From Bacteroides sp. (lineage in GTDB: Bacteria > Bacteroidota > Bacteroidia > Bacteroidales > Bacteroidaceae): a DNA stretch of 64,000 nt. The notes under the pieces were generated by a model. The model worked only from the letters and a program-made list of their open reading frames with translations. It did not search any database and was not told the DNA's origin. The position numbers were made by a program, and so were the translations under genes. The stretch covers positions 90,456 to 154,455 of the forward strand of contig JAJQFD010000044.1 in the NCBI GenBank assembly GCA_021201335.1, read 5' to 3'. Positions 1 to 10,276 of the stretch are shown in pieces. Each line of letters opens with the position of its first letter. Positions within the stretch are counted from its first letter, which is position 1.

Positions 1-204
1 AACTCATGGACAATCAGTGGATCGGGTGCCGGAGAAACGGTAGGTACTCTCTTCAGTGGCAGTAGTTTAAATTATGTATGTCTAGGAGGTAATCAAGCCT
101 GGGACTGGGGTGATAATGACGCGGGATTCATGTTCGATAATCTGGCAATCTATAATGTAGCCTTATCAGCTGATCAAATCAAAATACTGACACAACTAAA
201 GTAA
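1..204 (+). CDS. C-terminal end of a LamG/concanavalin-like protein (partial)
   Basis: An open frame enters the window at base 1 and ends at the TAA at 202-204, giving 67 residues. The visible part reads LGGNQAWDWGDNDAGF followed by MFDNLAIYNVALSADQI, the typical last strands of a LamG / concanavalin-A-like jelly roll: a glycine-asparagine loop, then a 'D-x-hydrophobic-x-IYN-x-ALS' ending. Such domains sit at the C-terminus of secreted carbohydrate-binding proteins or GH43-type enzymes of Bacteroidetes. It lies 34 bases before the first SusC gene, so it is probably the upstream member of the same polysaccharide operon. The catalytic or binding part lies outside the window, so its activity cannot be stated. 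Confidence 0.6.
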   Translation, partial: NSWTISGSGAGETVGTLFSGSSLNYVCLGGNQAWDWGDNDAGFMFDNLAIYNVALSADQIKILTQLK

Positions 205-238
205 TAAATCTTATTTCTAATATAACTATTAATATAAT

Positions 239-3200
239 ATGAAAAGAAAGATACACACATTAACAGTAGTCCCGCGAAATGCGGGCCTGCTACTAATGCT
301 CGCTTTTCTGACAATAGGACAAACACTCCAGGCACAGTCAAAGCAAGTAACAGGTGTAGTAAAAGATAATACCGGAGAAACGATCATCGGGGCAAGTGTA
401 CTTGAGAAAGGGACCTCGAATGGTACCATTACCGATCTGGACGGCAATTTCAGTATAAATGTCAGCAATGATAACGCTATATTACAGATTTCATTTGTAG
501 GATATCAGACACAGGAAATCAATGTGCAAGGTAAAACTTTTATCACGACTATAATGATGGAAGATTCCGAAGTACTGGACGAAGTAGTTATTGTGGGTTA
601 CGGTGCCCAGAAGAAAGAGAGTGTAGTAGGTGCTATCTCACAGGTTTCTTCCAAAGAATTACTTCGCTCGCCGGCGGCAAATGTCTCGCAGGCTATTGCC
701 GGTAAGATACCCGGGGTAATTACTTCACAATCCTCCGGTGCACCGGGTGCTGACGATGCACAAATCTTTATTCGTGGACGGACAACTTTTGCCGGCGATG
801 CGCAGCCACTCATTCTGGTGGATGGTATAGAACGTTCTTTCTCACAAATTGCTCCTGACGATATCGAGACTATTTCCGTTCTGAAAGATGCCTCGGCAAC
901 GGCTGTATACGGGGTACGCGGTGCGAACGGTGTTATGTTGATTACCACTAAACGCGGTAAAGAACAAAAACCGGAAGTAAGTCTGACTGCCAACTTCCAG
1001 ATTCAAAGTCCGACCCGTAAAGATACATACTTGAATTCTTACCAGTCAGTAATGCTTCTGGAAGAAGCACTGGCTAATGATGGATTACCCTCCCAGTTCT
1101 CAGCCAGCGATATTGAGATGTATCGCAGATCTTCCGCCGGAGAGCTAAGCGGATTGGAAGCCATGCTTTACCCGAATGTCGACTGGTACGACGAAGTTCT
1201 CAAGAAGAGTGCACCGGCACAGCGTTATAACGTAAGTGTACGCGGTGGAACCAAACGCATGCGCTACTATGCATCCGGTGAATTTTATGATCAAAAAGGA
1301 TTAGTTAAAAACCTGAGCAACAACGTTTATGGTAATTCATCCAGTCCGAGTTATCGTCGGTATGCCTTCCGGGCAAATACGGACTTCTTCCTGACAGAGG
1401 ATTTAACCTTCTCTGTAAACTTCGGTACCCGCTTTGAAGAACGCAGAGGTTCGAATACGGAAGAAACAGAAGACAAAAGTGAAATTTTTTACGAACTGAA
1501 CCACACACCCGGATGGCTCTTTCCGGTATCTTATACAGTACAGAACGGAGAAACGACCAAGACATTGTATGGAGGTAGTTCGCAGTATCAGAATAATATT
1601 GTAGCTGCCCTTGCTAACGGGGGGTATTACCGGGCAGTAAATACCATTAATGAAACAAACTTCATCGCGGATTACAAGATGGACTGGTTAACCGAAGGGT
1701 TGAGTGTAAAAGGTATGCTTTCATTTGACTATGAGAACTACCACCGAAACCTTTACTCTGCAGGGTTCGCCACTTACGAACTAAATGACCGTGATAACTA
1801 CACCTCCATTGACGCTTACAATAAATTCAATACCGATACGGAACTTGAAGTAAAGAAAGGAGGACAGGATAATGAAGAGAACAGAAATACACTCTACAAA
1901 CTTTACATGGAGGCTCAGGTGAACTATGCCCGCCAGTTTGGCAAACATGATGTTACAGCCATGATGCTATACATGCAGAACGACTACCGTGAAAACTCGG
2001 AACTGGCACAACGTTATCAGGGATTAGTAGGCCGTATCACTTACGGCTACGATGACCGTTACCTGGCTGAATTCAATGCCGGTTACAATGGATCTGAAAA
2101 CTTCATGAGTGGTAAACGCTTTGGTTTCTTTCCTTCTTTCTCCGTAGGATGGCGCATTAACAATGAAGAATTCATGAAAAATACGCAGGACTGGCTGAAT
2201 AATCTGAAGATTCGTGCTTCTTATGGTCAGGTGGGTAATGATATATATCAGATAAACGGTGTTAAACAACGTTTCCTTTACGAACAGAAATGGACACAAA
2301 AAGCAGACGACTATCATTTCGGAACAACCGGAACAACCGGTATCTTCGAAGAACAGTATCCTAATTACGCGGTCACCTGGGAACGAGCTCACAAGTACAA
2401 TCTGGGTATTGAGTTTGGACTTTGGAATGGTTTACTGAATGGTAATGTCGATTTCTTTTATGAAAAACGGAACGACATCCTGACCGAATACCTCACTCGC
2501 CCACAATGGGTAGGAGTGGCAATGGCTGCCGGTAACCTGGGAAAGACTAAAAACAGTGGTTACGAAATTGAGTTAAGGCACAATAACCGCATCGGTAATA
2601 ACTTCAACTATACCGTGGGGCTGACTTACTCCCACGCCCGTAATGAAATCATCAACATGGACGAACCCGCGCTGAAAACAGAATACCGCAAGCGTGAAGG
2701 TCATCCCATTAACCAGTACTTTGGTCTTATGTGCGATGGATTTGTGACGCAAGCCGACATTGATGGGGGAAACCTTCCTGTCTCTACATTCGGTGAAGTA
2801 AAAGTAGGTGATCTGAAGTATCGGGATATGAATAATGATGGTTTTATTGACGATCGCGATGAAACATTTATAGGCTACAGTGATATACCTGAAAATACGT
2901 ATGCACTTACATTGGAGGCCACCTGGAAAAACTGGGGCTTCAATGTGATGTTCCAGGGAGTTGATCATGTCAGCCGCTATTACGATGCCGAAGCCATGTA
3001 TGCCTTTGTGGCGGGTGGTAAAGTGAAAGAACATCACTTACAACGTTGGGATCCTTCGCAAACTGAATCGTACAACCTGGCAAATGCCCGGTATCCGCTA
3101 TTACACTATGATAGTTACGGCGACCATAACCAGCGTCAGAACTCGTATTTCCTAAAAAATGGTGCCTTCATCCGCTTAAAGAATATTGAACTCAGCTATA

Positions 3201-3376
3201 CTCTGCCTGCATTGTGGGCATCTAAGGTGGGGATGAGCGACTGTCGTTTATTTATCAACGCCAGTAACCTCATTACCTGGGATAAGTTGAATGATCTGAC
3301 GGATCCGGAAAGTAACGGTTCTAACCGCTACCCGATTATGAAAACGGTAAATTTTGGTGTTAATATTAAATTCTAA
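239..3376 (+). CDS. SusC-like TonB-dependent outer-membrane glycan importer (first pair)
   Basis: A 1045-residue SusC/RagA-family outer-membrane transporter that imports bound oligosaccharides using TonB energy. Residues 1 to about 33 are a signal peptide ending AQA/Q-like at LQAQ. A carboxypeptidase-regulatory-like domain follows (VTGVVKDNTGETIIGASV to about residue 115), then the segment DEVVIVGYGAQKKESV typical of SusC. Next comes the plug domain with the motifs ILVDGIERS, ISVLKDASATAVYGVRGANG and ITTKRGK, then a long beta-barrel ending in an aromatic/F residue (VNIKF). The SusD partner starts 4 bases downstream. The arabinose genes further on suggest an arabinan or arabinose-containing oligosaccharide as substrate, but that is inference. 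Length and architecture are normal. Confidence 0.95.
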   Translation: MKRKIHTLTVVPRNAGLLLMLAFLTIGQTLQAQSKQVTGVVKDNTGETIIGASVLEKGTSNGTITDLDGNFSINVSNDNAILQISFVGYQTQEINVQGKTFITTIMMEDSEVLDEVVIVGYGAQKKESVVGAISQVSSKELLRSPAANVSQAIAGKIPGVITSQSSGAPGADDAQIFIRGRTTFAGDAQPLILVDGIERSFSQIAPDDIETISVLKDASATAVYGVRGANGVMLITTKRGKEQKPEVSLTANFQIQSPTRKDTYLNSYQSVMLLEEALANDGLPSQFSASDIEMYRRSSAGELSGLEAMLYPNVDWYDEVLKKSAPAQRYNVSVRGGTKRMRYYASGEFYDQKGLVKNLSNNVYGNSSSPSYRRYAFRANTDFFLTEDLTFSVNFGTRFEERRGSNTEETEDKSEIFYELNHTPGWLFPVSYTVQNGETTKTLYGGSSQYQNNIVAALANGGYYRAVNTINETNFIADYKMDWLTEGLSVKGMLSFDYENYHRNLYSAGFATYELNDRDNYTSIDAYNKFNTDTELEVKKGGQDNEENRNTLYKLYMEAQVNYARQFGKHDVTAMMLYMQNDYRENSELAQRYQGLVGRITYGYDDRYLAEFNAGYNGSENFMSGKRFGFFPSFSVGWRINNEEFMKNTQDWLNNLKIRASYGQVGNDIYQINGVKQRFLYEQKWTQKADDYHFGTTGTTGIFEEQYPNYAVTWERAHKYNLGIEFGLWNGLLNGNVDFFYEKRNDILTEYLTRPQWVGVAMAAGNLGKTKNSGYEIELRHNNRIGNNFNYTVGLTYSHARNEIINMDEPALKTEYRKREGHPINQYFGLMCDGFVTQADIDGGNLPVSTFGEVKVGDLKYRDMNNDGFIDDRDETFIGYSDIPENTYALTLEATWKNWGFNVMFQGVDHVSRYYDAEAMYAFVAGGKVKEHHLQRWDPSQTESYNLANARYPLLHYDSYGDHNQRQNSYFLKNGAFIRLKNIELSYTLPALWASKVGMSDCRLFINASNLITWDKLNDLTDPESNGSNRYPIMKTVNFGVNIKF

Positions 3377-3380
3377 GAAA

Positions 3381-5162
3381 ATGAAGAAGACCTTATTATA
3401 TAGCTTATTTGCTTTATGCATTGCTTCAACTACCCTGACTTCATGTGAGGACATGTTCGGCAACTTCCTGGATAAGCAACCCAGTAATGAACTTACAGGG
3501 GAGGAAGTATTTAGTGACTGGAACATGATGGTTCAGTTCCATTATGATACCTATAATTTTCTCCGTCATGGTGCTTGCCGTATCAAAGATTCATGGCTGG
3601 ACGCCGCTACCGACCTGGCTCAAACCAGTTATGCTTCGGGTGGAGTAAGAACCACATTCAATATTGGTAATTACTACGGTTCGGATGGAGAATCAGAACT
3701 CACGGAAACATGGGAGCACTTCTACCGGGGCATCCGTAAATGCAATATGATTATCACCCGTATTGATGAAGTACCCAAGGAGCCTTCATTGAGTGAGACC
3801 CAATACATACAGGATAAATTAAACTACACATCCGAAGCGCGTTTCCTACGTGTGTGGTTCTATTGGGAACTATTTCTCCGCTATGGTCCGATTCCATTGG
3901 TAACTGAAGTACTGGACCCGGACGGCGACTTGTTGAGTAATTATATCAATCGTCCAACAGTTAAAGAATATGTGGTAGATTTTCTATTGAAAGAACTCAA
4001 GGAATGTGAAACAGGACTGTTAGACTATGAAAATGCCTGGAATTCCAGCCGTGCGGGACGAATCGGTCAACCGATGGCACGTGCTCTTTATTCGCGTATT
4101 ATGCTTTACATGGCTAGTCCGCGCTTCAGCAGTGAATCAGGTATTACCTGGAAACAGGCAGCCGATGCAGCCAAAAGCTTTATCGACGATTACGGAGTTA
4201 ATTTTAACCTGTTTACTGTAAACGATGCGGAAGGAAATGCCTTAGGAGTGGAAGCATATACCAATGCTCTATTAAGAACCGCTTACCAGGGAAGTAATAA
4301 AGAAGTTATTTTCTACCGGAATGATTTGGTGATAAAATGGGACGATATTAAGAACGATACACCGGTGGGTGAAGGAGGGAATGGTGGACTTTGCCCGTCA
4401 CAAAACCTGGTGGACATGTACGACATGGCCGATGGTTCTTCTCCCTTTGCCCAGTATGATGCAACCGGTGCTCCGGTTTACAGCAACAATGTAGGTACTC
4501 CGGCAATCAATACTGCTAGTGGTTATAATGACGCAAATCCGTGGGCAAACCGCGATCCGCGTCTGGCTGCTACTGTTCTTTACAACGGAGTTGAGTGGGG
4601 TAACGGCACAATCAATGTTGTATTAGGGCAACGGGATAATCCTATCGGAAATGCCAATGCCACTCCTACCGGCTATTATGTACGCAAATACATTCCCGAA
4701 ACTATCCTGAGTGCCAATCACTCGCAAACGGCTTATCGTTTGTGGACCATTATCCGTTATGCGGAAATCCTACTCAATTATGCCGAAGCGTTAAACGAAG
4801 CAGAAGGTCCCAGCCAGGAAGTATATGATATGCTCGATCAGGTTCGCCACCGCGCAGGTATCAGTGGAAATGTAGCCAACCGCACCGATTTAACTTCTTC
4901 GAGGGATAATATGCGTAATTTCATTCACAAGGAACGTACGGTGGAATTCGCATTCGAAGAACACCGCGCCTGGGATGTTCGCCGTTGGAACGTAGCAGTA
5001 GAAACGCTCTCCCGCCCTATCTATGGAGTTAATGTAAGTGCAGACGGAACAGTCACGCGCAAAGTTGCCCAGAACCGTGTGTTCGAGGAAAAAATGTATT
5101 TCTATCCAATACCTGAAGGGGAAGTTTGGAAGACTGACATTGAAAATAATCCGGGTTGGTAA
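3381..5162 (+). CDS. SusD-like surface glycan-binding lipoprotein (first pair)
   Basis: A 593-residue SusD/RagB-family lipoprotein that caps the SusC pore and binds the glycan at the cell surface. I take the ATG at 3381, four bases after the SusC stop, because it gives MKKTLLYSLFALCIASTTLTSC, a normal lipoprotein signal with the lipidated Cys in LTSC. A start further upstream would overlap susC without adding a sensible leader. The family signatures are present: FLDKQPSNELTGEEVF near the N-terminus, SEARFLRVWFYWELF, IRYAEILLNYAEALNEA, and the closing YFYPIPEGEV with IENNPGW at the end. It is surely co-transcribed with susC. The substrate is inferred from the surrounding arabinose genes only. 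Confidence 0.95.
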   Translation: MKKTLLYSLFALCIASTTLTSCEDMFGNFLDKQPSNELTGEEVFSDWNMMVQFHYDTYNFLRHGACRIKDSWLDAATDLAQTSYASGGVRTTFNIGNYYGSDGESELTETWEHFYRGIRKCNMIITRIDEVPKEPSLSETQYIQDKLNYTSEARFLRVWFYWELFLRYGPIPLVTEVLDPDGDLLSNYINRPTVKEYVVDFLLKELKECETGLLDYENAWNSSRAGRIGQPMARALYSRIMLYMASPRFSSESGITWKQAADAAKSFIDDYGVNFNLFTVNDAEGNALGVEAYTNALLRTAYQGSNKEVIFYRNDLVIKWDDIKNDTPVGEGGNGGLCPSQNLVDMYDMADGSSPFAQYDATGAPVYSNNVGTPAINTASGYNDANPWANRDPRLAATVLYNGVEWGNGTINVVLGQRDNPIGNANATPTGYYVRKYIPETILSANHSQTAYRLWTIIRYAEILLNYAEALNEAEGPSQEVYDMLDQVRHRAGISGNVANRTDLTSSRDNMRNFIHKERTVEFAFEEHRAWDVRRWNVAVETLSRPIYGVNVSADGTVTRKVAQNRVFEEKMYFYPIPEGEVWKTDIENNPGW

Positions 5163-5182
5163 TCCTTAAATCGAGAATATAT

Positions 5183-8100
5183 ATGTATACAAACATGAAT
5201 ACTATAATAAACAGATTAGCAGGAATAAGCAAGCTCCTGTTGATGGTAGCCCTGCTATTAATAACCAGTACAAGCTGGGCACAGGGCGAACAGATATTGA
5301 AAGGCCGTATTGTGGATCCCGAAGGCAATCCGATTTCGGGCGCCGTGGTAAACGTAGCCGAGCAAAGTCGTATCGCATTATCCGATGAAAACGGATATTT
5401 CAGTTTGAGAAATGTAAAAACCGCCGATGAGATATGGGTCAGCAGTGTAGGCTATATAAATACGAATGCGATTGCTGATTTCAGCAGTGACTTTAAGATC
5501 GTAATGGAACCTGATCTGGATACGTATGCACACACTATGCCGGTACCCTTCGGGCTTAAACCGAAAAAGTTTATGACTGAATCCACTTCGGTAGTAACCG
5601 GTGAAGAATTGCAGAAACATCCGATTACGGTACTTCAGAATGCGTTCAGTTCTACTGTAACCGGGGTTGAAACTTACGAATGGTCCAGTGAACCAGGATG
5701 GACTGAAACGGCTATGTATATCCGTGGTTTACGTACCATGAATAAGAATGCCCGTAGCCCACTGGTCATTGTGGATAATGTGGAACGTGATCTTTCGTTT
5801 CTCGATGCATTCCCCATTGAAAATATTACCATTCTGAAAGACGCTGCCGCAACAGCTATTTACGGTATGCGGGGAGCCAATGGCGCCATTATGGTAACTA
5901 CAAAGCGCGGAAAGGCTGGTAAAACGAAAATTGATTTTACCCAGGAAGTTGGATTCCAGATGCTGAGCAATAAAATGGAGACACAAAACTCTTACAATAT
6001 GGCATTGACCCGCAATCAGGTAAAATACCTGGATGGAGCCGATCCGATGTATACGGATGAACAGATTGAAATGTATCGCCGCGTATCATCCGGTGAGAAG
6101 TTGACGGGTATTGACCAATACAAGTACTTCAATACAAACTGGTTTGATGAATTGTATCGGGAAAGAGCTCCCATTTACAAAACAAACCTGCAACTTAGTG
6201 GTGGGAATGCACGCGCCCGTTATTATGTATCGTTCTCTTACCTGCGCCAAGAAGGTATGTGGAACGACAAATGGACAAGTTATAACCCCGGATACAATAC
6301 CCAGCACGTATTAAACCGCTATAACCTCCGTTCAAATCTGGACATCGATGTGAACAAGTTTCTGAATGTATCGTTGGATTTAGGTGGACGTATTGATAAC
6401 ATCACACAACCCACTACGACAGTATTCAATCTGGTGACTTTCGGGGCCGTAGAAGCCAATCCCATGGAACCGGTTTATACACCGGGGGGACAGATTTATT
6501 CTTCTACTACGGCTAATAATCCGGCCCGTCTGCTGGCTTCTTCTGGTCAGGAGAAAAACCGTCGTCGAAATTTATATACTACCTTGAATGTTACGGGTGA
6601 CCTCAGTACGTTGGTTCCCGGATTAAAAGCAAATGTAATGGTTAGTTTTGATGCTTTTGATGTGTTCGAGTCAACTCAAACCAACAGTGTAAACTCCTAT
6701 TCTTATGATTATACCAATGCTAATGTGATTGATCCGTCGGAATTCACACTCTCGCAAACTACCACTTATTCGGCATTGACAAATCCCACTGCTATAGAGC
6801 GCGGAAACTATTATAATATCAACTTCAATGCCGGATTGAGCTATGACCAAACATTCGGCAAGCATAATGTCAGTGCCCGTGCATTTATGCGCACATATCA
6901 GAACTCCAGAAACATAGTGGAATTTATCGATTATATGGGCGAGTCATCGAACCGCTTCCTCTCCTACAACGGACAAGCAACGTATGTGTATGACAATAAG
7001 TATATCCTCTCCGGTAATATTTCACAAATGGGGTGTGACAACTATGACCCGGATGGACGTTGGGGAACTTTCTGGGGATCTTCTATTGGATGGTTAGCCT
7101 CCGAAGAATCGTGGTTGAAGAACAAAAACATCAACTTGTTAAAGTTCCGTGCTTCCTATGGACGGGCAGGACAGTCCTCCACGGGTACTAATCGTTATCC
7201 GTATCAAAGCACTTACGGTACTGGTACCAATTACAGTTTCGGAACTTCCAATTCAGAGATTAACGGTATTGCCGAAACCCTGGCTGGCAACCCTAATAAT
7301 AAATGGGAAATCTCTGACATGTTGAACGTTGGTTTAGATTTCGACTTCTGGAATAGGAAGCTTTACGGTTCGTTCGATGCTTTCAAAGAATGGCGTTCAA
7401 ACATCCTGATAGACCGTTCCACAATCCCTGATCTGCTCGGTGTAACCGTAGCTCAGGATTCTTATGGTAAAGTAGAATCTAAAGGTCTTGAAGTAACTCT
7501 CGGCCATCGCAACCGCATTGGAAAAGTTAATTATTTCGTGGAAGGCATGCTAACCTGGAATACCAATAAAATTACAGAAATGGATGAAACCAATCCTAAT
7601 GTAGAGTGGCAGCGCAAAACCGGCAGAAGAATTTATGATAATACGACAGTTGCAGAACTTTATGAAGTTTCCTTCAATAACAGCATTGGCGGTTGGAACA
7701 TCTATAAATTCCAGCAATGGGCTAGCGATCCGAATCTTATTGCCACAAGTCAGCAGGATGCCATTGATAATCCTGAAAAGTATCCATATAATACTTCATC
7801 CAACGGTAATCAGCCATTAGGTACAGCTGTCTTCAAAGATTTAAATGGTGACCGCCAGATTGACTCAAACGATATGATTCCGGATACTTATACAATCATT
7901 CCTGAGCTTACTCCGTCTGTTACTTTCGGGTTTGAATATGCTGGTTTCGATGCTCGTGCTATACTCACTGCTTACCTGAACCGTTCGGTGTTCTTATCGC
8001 CTGCTGTCAGCTATTCCGGTTGGAGTAATATGGGTACGCATGAGGTTACTAAAGCCTGGGGATATTATACAGATGATCCCATGGATTCCCGCAATATTAA

Positions 8101-8416
8101 TGCTACATATCCGCGTCCAACTTACGGCGGTTTCAATGCTATCGACAGCGACCGCAGTACAGGTACTTACCAGAATGATGTCTGGATCATGAACGGAGAC
8201 TATTTGTCATTGCGTAATATTGAAGTAGGTTATTCACTTCCCAAGAAATTGATCGCTAAAGCCAACCTGACAAAGCTTCGGGTTTACTTCAGTGGTTACA
8301 ATTTATACAACTGGAGTCATTTACCCAAAGGTTTAGACCCAGAAAAACCAATGAGCTACTGCTGGTGGTATCCCAAAACCCGTTCATTCTCTTTCGGTAT
8401 TAATATTGGTTTCTAG
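5183..8416 (+). CDS. SusC-like TonB-dependent outer-membrane glycan importer (second pair)
   Basis: A SusC-family transporter of about 1077 residues. The start at 5183 (MYTNMNTIINRL) is 20 bases after the preceding susD stop; the ATG at 5195 gives an equally good signal peptide (MNTIINRLAGISKLLLMVAL through SWAQ) and cannot be excluded. After the signal come a carboxypeptidase-regulatory-like domain (LKGRIVDPEGNPISGAVVNV, ENGYFSLRNV) and a plug with PLVIVDNVERD, ITILKDAAATAIYGMRGANG and VTTKRGKAG. The barrel ends SFSFGINIGF. It differs clearly in sequence from the first SusC, so this is not a recent duplication. Two SusC/SusD pairs in tandem ahead of a GH43 enzyme resemble the arabinan locus known from Bacteroides thetaiotaomicron. 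Confidence 0.95.
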   Translation: MYTNMNTIINRLAGISKLLLMVALLLITSTSWAQGEQILKGRIVDPEGNPISGAVVNVAEQSRIALSDENGYFSLRNVKTADEIWVSSVGYINTNAIADFSSDFKIVMEPDLDTYAHTMPVPFGLKPKKFMTESTSVVTGEELQKHPITVLQNAFSSTVTGVETYEWSSEPGWTETAMYIRGLRTMNKNARSPLVIVDNVERDLSFLDAFPIENITILKDAAATAIYGMRGANGAIMVTTKRGKAGKTKIDFTQEVGFQMLSNKMETQNSYNMALTRNQVKYLDGADPMYTDEQIEMYRRVSSGEKLTGIDQYKYFNTNWFDELYRERAPIYKTNLQLSGGNARARYYVSFSYLRQEGMWNDKWTSYNPGYNTQHVLNRYNLRSNLDIDVNKFLNVSLDLGGRIDNITQPTTTVFNLVTFGAVEANPMEPVYTPGGQIYSSTTANNPARLLASSGQEKNRRRNLYTTLNVTGDLSTLVPGLKANVMVSFDAFDVFESTQTNSVNSYSYDYTNANVIDPSEFTLSQTTTYSALTNPTAIERGNYYNINFNAGLSYDQTFGKHNVSARAFMRTYQNSRNIVEFIDYMGESSNRFLSYNGQATYVYDNKYILSGNISQMGCDNYDPDGRWGTFWGSSIGWLASEESWLKNKNINLLKFRASYGRAGQSSTGTNRYPYQSTYGTGTNYSFGTSNSEINGIAETLAGNPNNKWEISDMLNVGLDFDFWNRKLYGSFDAFKEWRSNILIDRSTIPDLLGVTVAQDSYGKVESKGLEVTLGHRNRIGKVNYFVEGMLTWNTNKITEMDETNPNVEWQRKTGRRIYDNTTVAELYEVSFNNSIGGWNIYKFQQWASDPNLIATSQQDAIDNPEKYPYNTSSNGNQPLGTAVFKDLNGDRQIDSNDMIPDTYTIIPELTPSVTFGFEYAGFDARAILTAYLNRSVFLSPAVSYSGWSNMGTHEVTKAWGYYTDDPMDSRNINATYPRPTYGGFNAIDSDRSTGTYQNDVWIMNGDYLSLRNIEVGYSLPKKLIAKANLTKLRVYFSGYNLYNWSHLPKGLDPEKPMSYCWWYPKTRSFSFGINIGF

Positions 8417-8438
8417 TTAAGATTAACAGTATATAGAC

Positions 8439-10238
8439 ATGAAAAAAATAGCATTATATATCACTACCTTACTGCTGGCACTAGGAACCTCTGCCTGCAG
8501 CGACTTCCTGGACAAAGAAGTAGATTTGTCTCTTTCTGATGAACAAGTGTTCAGCAGTTATGAAAACACACGCGGTTTTCTGGCTAATATTTATACGTAT
8601 TTACCGGATGCTTTCGCCGGCTATCATGATGGTCAGTTTCGTGCAGCTTCACGAGACTGTATGACAGACAATGCTTTATCTTTCTGGGATGTACATTATT
8701 ACCACAGTATCCTTACAGATAGTTATTCTGCTATCGATCATCCCTTCGCTAAAGATTTCTGGCCCAAAAACAGTAAAGCTATCCGGGCTGCCAATCAGTT
8801 TATGAAAAACGCCCGCGAATCGGTTATTGGTAATTCCAATAAAACAGGAGATGACAATCAGCTCTATAACCGATGCATGGCTGAAGCACGCCTCCTACGT
8901 GCTATCTTTCATTTTGATATAGCCTGTTGGTTCGGGGATGTCCCTATTATAGGCGACGATGAAAACGGTATACCCATTGTATTCGATCCAGGTGATACAG
9001 AAAGTATGAACATGGCGCGTACAAAATGTGCTGACGCATTGAAATGGATTGCGAATGAATGCGATGCTATAAAGGATGTATTACCCTTCCGGTATAGCAA
9101 TGAAGATGAAAACTGGGGTCGGGTAAACGGTGCTGCCGCATACGCGTTAAAATCAAGAGCTTTATTGTATAGAGCTTCAGCACTTAACAATCCAAGCAAT
9201 GATCTTAGTTATTGGCAGGAAGCGGCACAGGCAGCACAAGACTTCATTACTGCGAATAATCGTCAGAGTAAACCCTACAAATTGTACACAACGGATAATA
9301 ATGATAAGAGTAGAAACTATTATGAATGTTTTGTGGTTACTCCTTACTATAATGACGAATATATCCTGAGTCGTTCTGTATGGAACACTCGCGAAATAGA
9401 GTTGTTCCTTGCACCGTGCGGATTTAGTGGTCAGGTAAGTTCAACCGGACGTACTAACCCAACCCAAAATTTAGTGGATAGTTACGAAACGATTAATGGT
9501 TTGCCCATTGACAAAGATCCTGCGTATGACGCTCAGAATCCGTATGAAAACCGTGATCCGCGCTTGGCACAAACCATTCTGCATCATGGCTCAATCTGGG
9601 GTGATCCGTTACAGGAAGAACAACGGGAAGTTGATGTGTCATACCCTTCAGGAAAAGATTATCAAGAACTACACGGCGGAACCCTGACCGGATATTATAC
9701 CAAGAAATTCTTGAATAATATGTCTTTTAAAAGTCCCTCTTTATATAATCATGCCTGTCCTATTTTCCGTTTTGGTGAAATTCTGCTGAATGCAGCTGAA
9801 GCTATTAACGAGGCTTCTGGACCCGCCCAAGCTTATCAATATATAAATCAGGTACGTGCCCGTGTGGGTATGCCAGCCTATAGCAATATGTCGCAAGCTG
9901 AATTCCGTGAACGTATCCGCAATGAACGACGTATTGAACTATGTTTTGAAGATCACCGGTTCTTTGACGAACGCAGATGGAAGCTGTTCGAAGAGCAATC
10001 AAACGCCAGTGAAAAGACTTTGCCCTATTACAGGCAAGTATATAATATCTATGGTGTTACTGTAACTCCGGAAGCCTCCACAACTTATACATACGGGCCA
10101 GCTCAGAAACATCCTACCCGTGCTTTCAATTATCCAAAGAATTATTACTTCCCGTTGCCTGATGCAGAAGTGAAGAAAGCTCCGAACTTGAAACAGAACC
10201 CGGGATGGGAACTCTCTGAAACGGCAGAAGAGCCTTAA
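8439..10238 (+). CDS. SusD-like surface glycan-binding lipoprotein (second pair)
   Basis: A 599-residue SusD-family lipoprotein. MKKIALYITTLLLALGTSAC supplies a lipoprotein signal with the acylated Cys at residue 20, followed by SDFLDKEVDLSLSDEQVF. Other family features are AEARLLRAIFHFDIACWFGDVPII, FRFGEILLNAAEAINEASG, RNERRIELCFEDHRFFDERRW, and the C-terminal YYFPLPDAEV with LKQNPGW. It starts 22 bases after the second susC and lies 38 bases before the GH43 gene, so the five proteins from base 239 to 12205 probably form one transcript. It should bind the oligosaccharide for the adjacent SusC. The ligand is inferred from context and not visible in the sequence. Confidence 0.95.
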   Translation: MKKIALYITTLLLALGTSACSDFLDKEVDLSLSDEQVFSSYENTRGFLANIYTYLPDAFAGYHDGQFRAASRDCMTDNALSFWDVHYYHSILTDSYSAIDHPFAKDFWPKNSKAIRAANQFMKNARESVIGNSNKTGDDNQLYNRCMAEARLLRAIFHFDIACWFGDVPIIGDDENGIPIVFDPGDTESMNMARTKCADALKWIANECDAIKDVLPFRYSNEDENWGRVNGAAAYALKSRALLYRASALNNPSNDLSYWQEAAQAAQDFITANNRQSKPYKLYTTDNNDKSRNYYECFVVTPYYNDEYILSRSVWNTREIELFLAPCGFSGQVSSTGRTNPTQNLVDSYETINGLPIDKDPAYDAQNPYENRDPRLAQTILHHGSIWGDPLQEEQREVDVSYPSGKDYQELHGGTLTGYYTKKFLNNMSFKSPSLYNHACPIFRFGEILLNAAEAINEASGPAQAYQYINQVRARVGMPAYSNMSQAEFRERIRNERRIELCFEDHRFFDERRWKLFEEQSNASEKTLPYYRQVYNIYGVTVTPEASTTYTYGPAQKHPTRAFNYPKNYYFPLPDAEVKKAPNLKQNPGWELSETAEEP

Positions 10239-10276
10239 ACCAGTATATCTTCTTTAGAAACTTAAAAGGAAAAAGT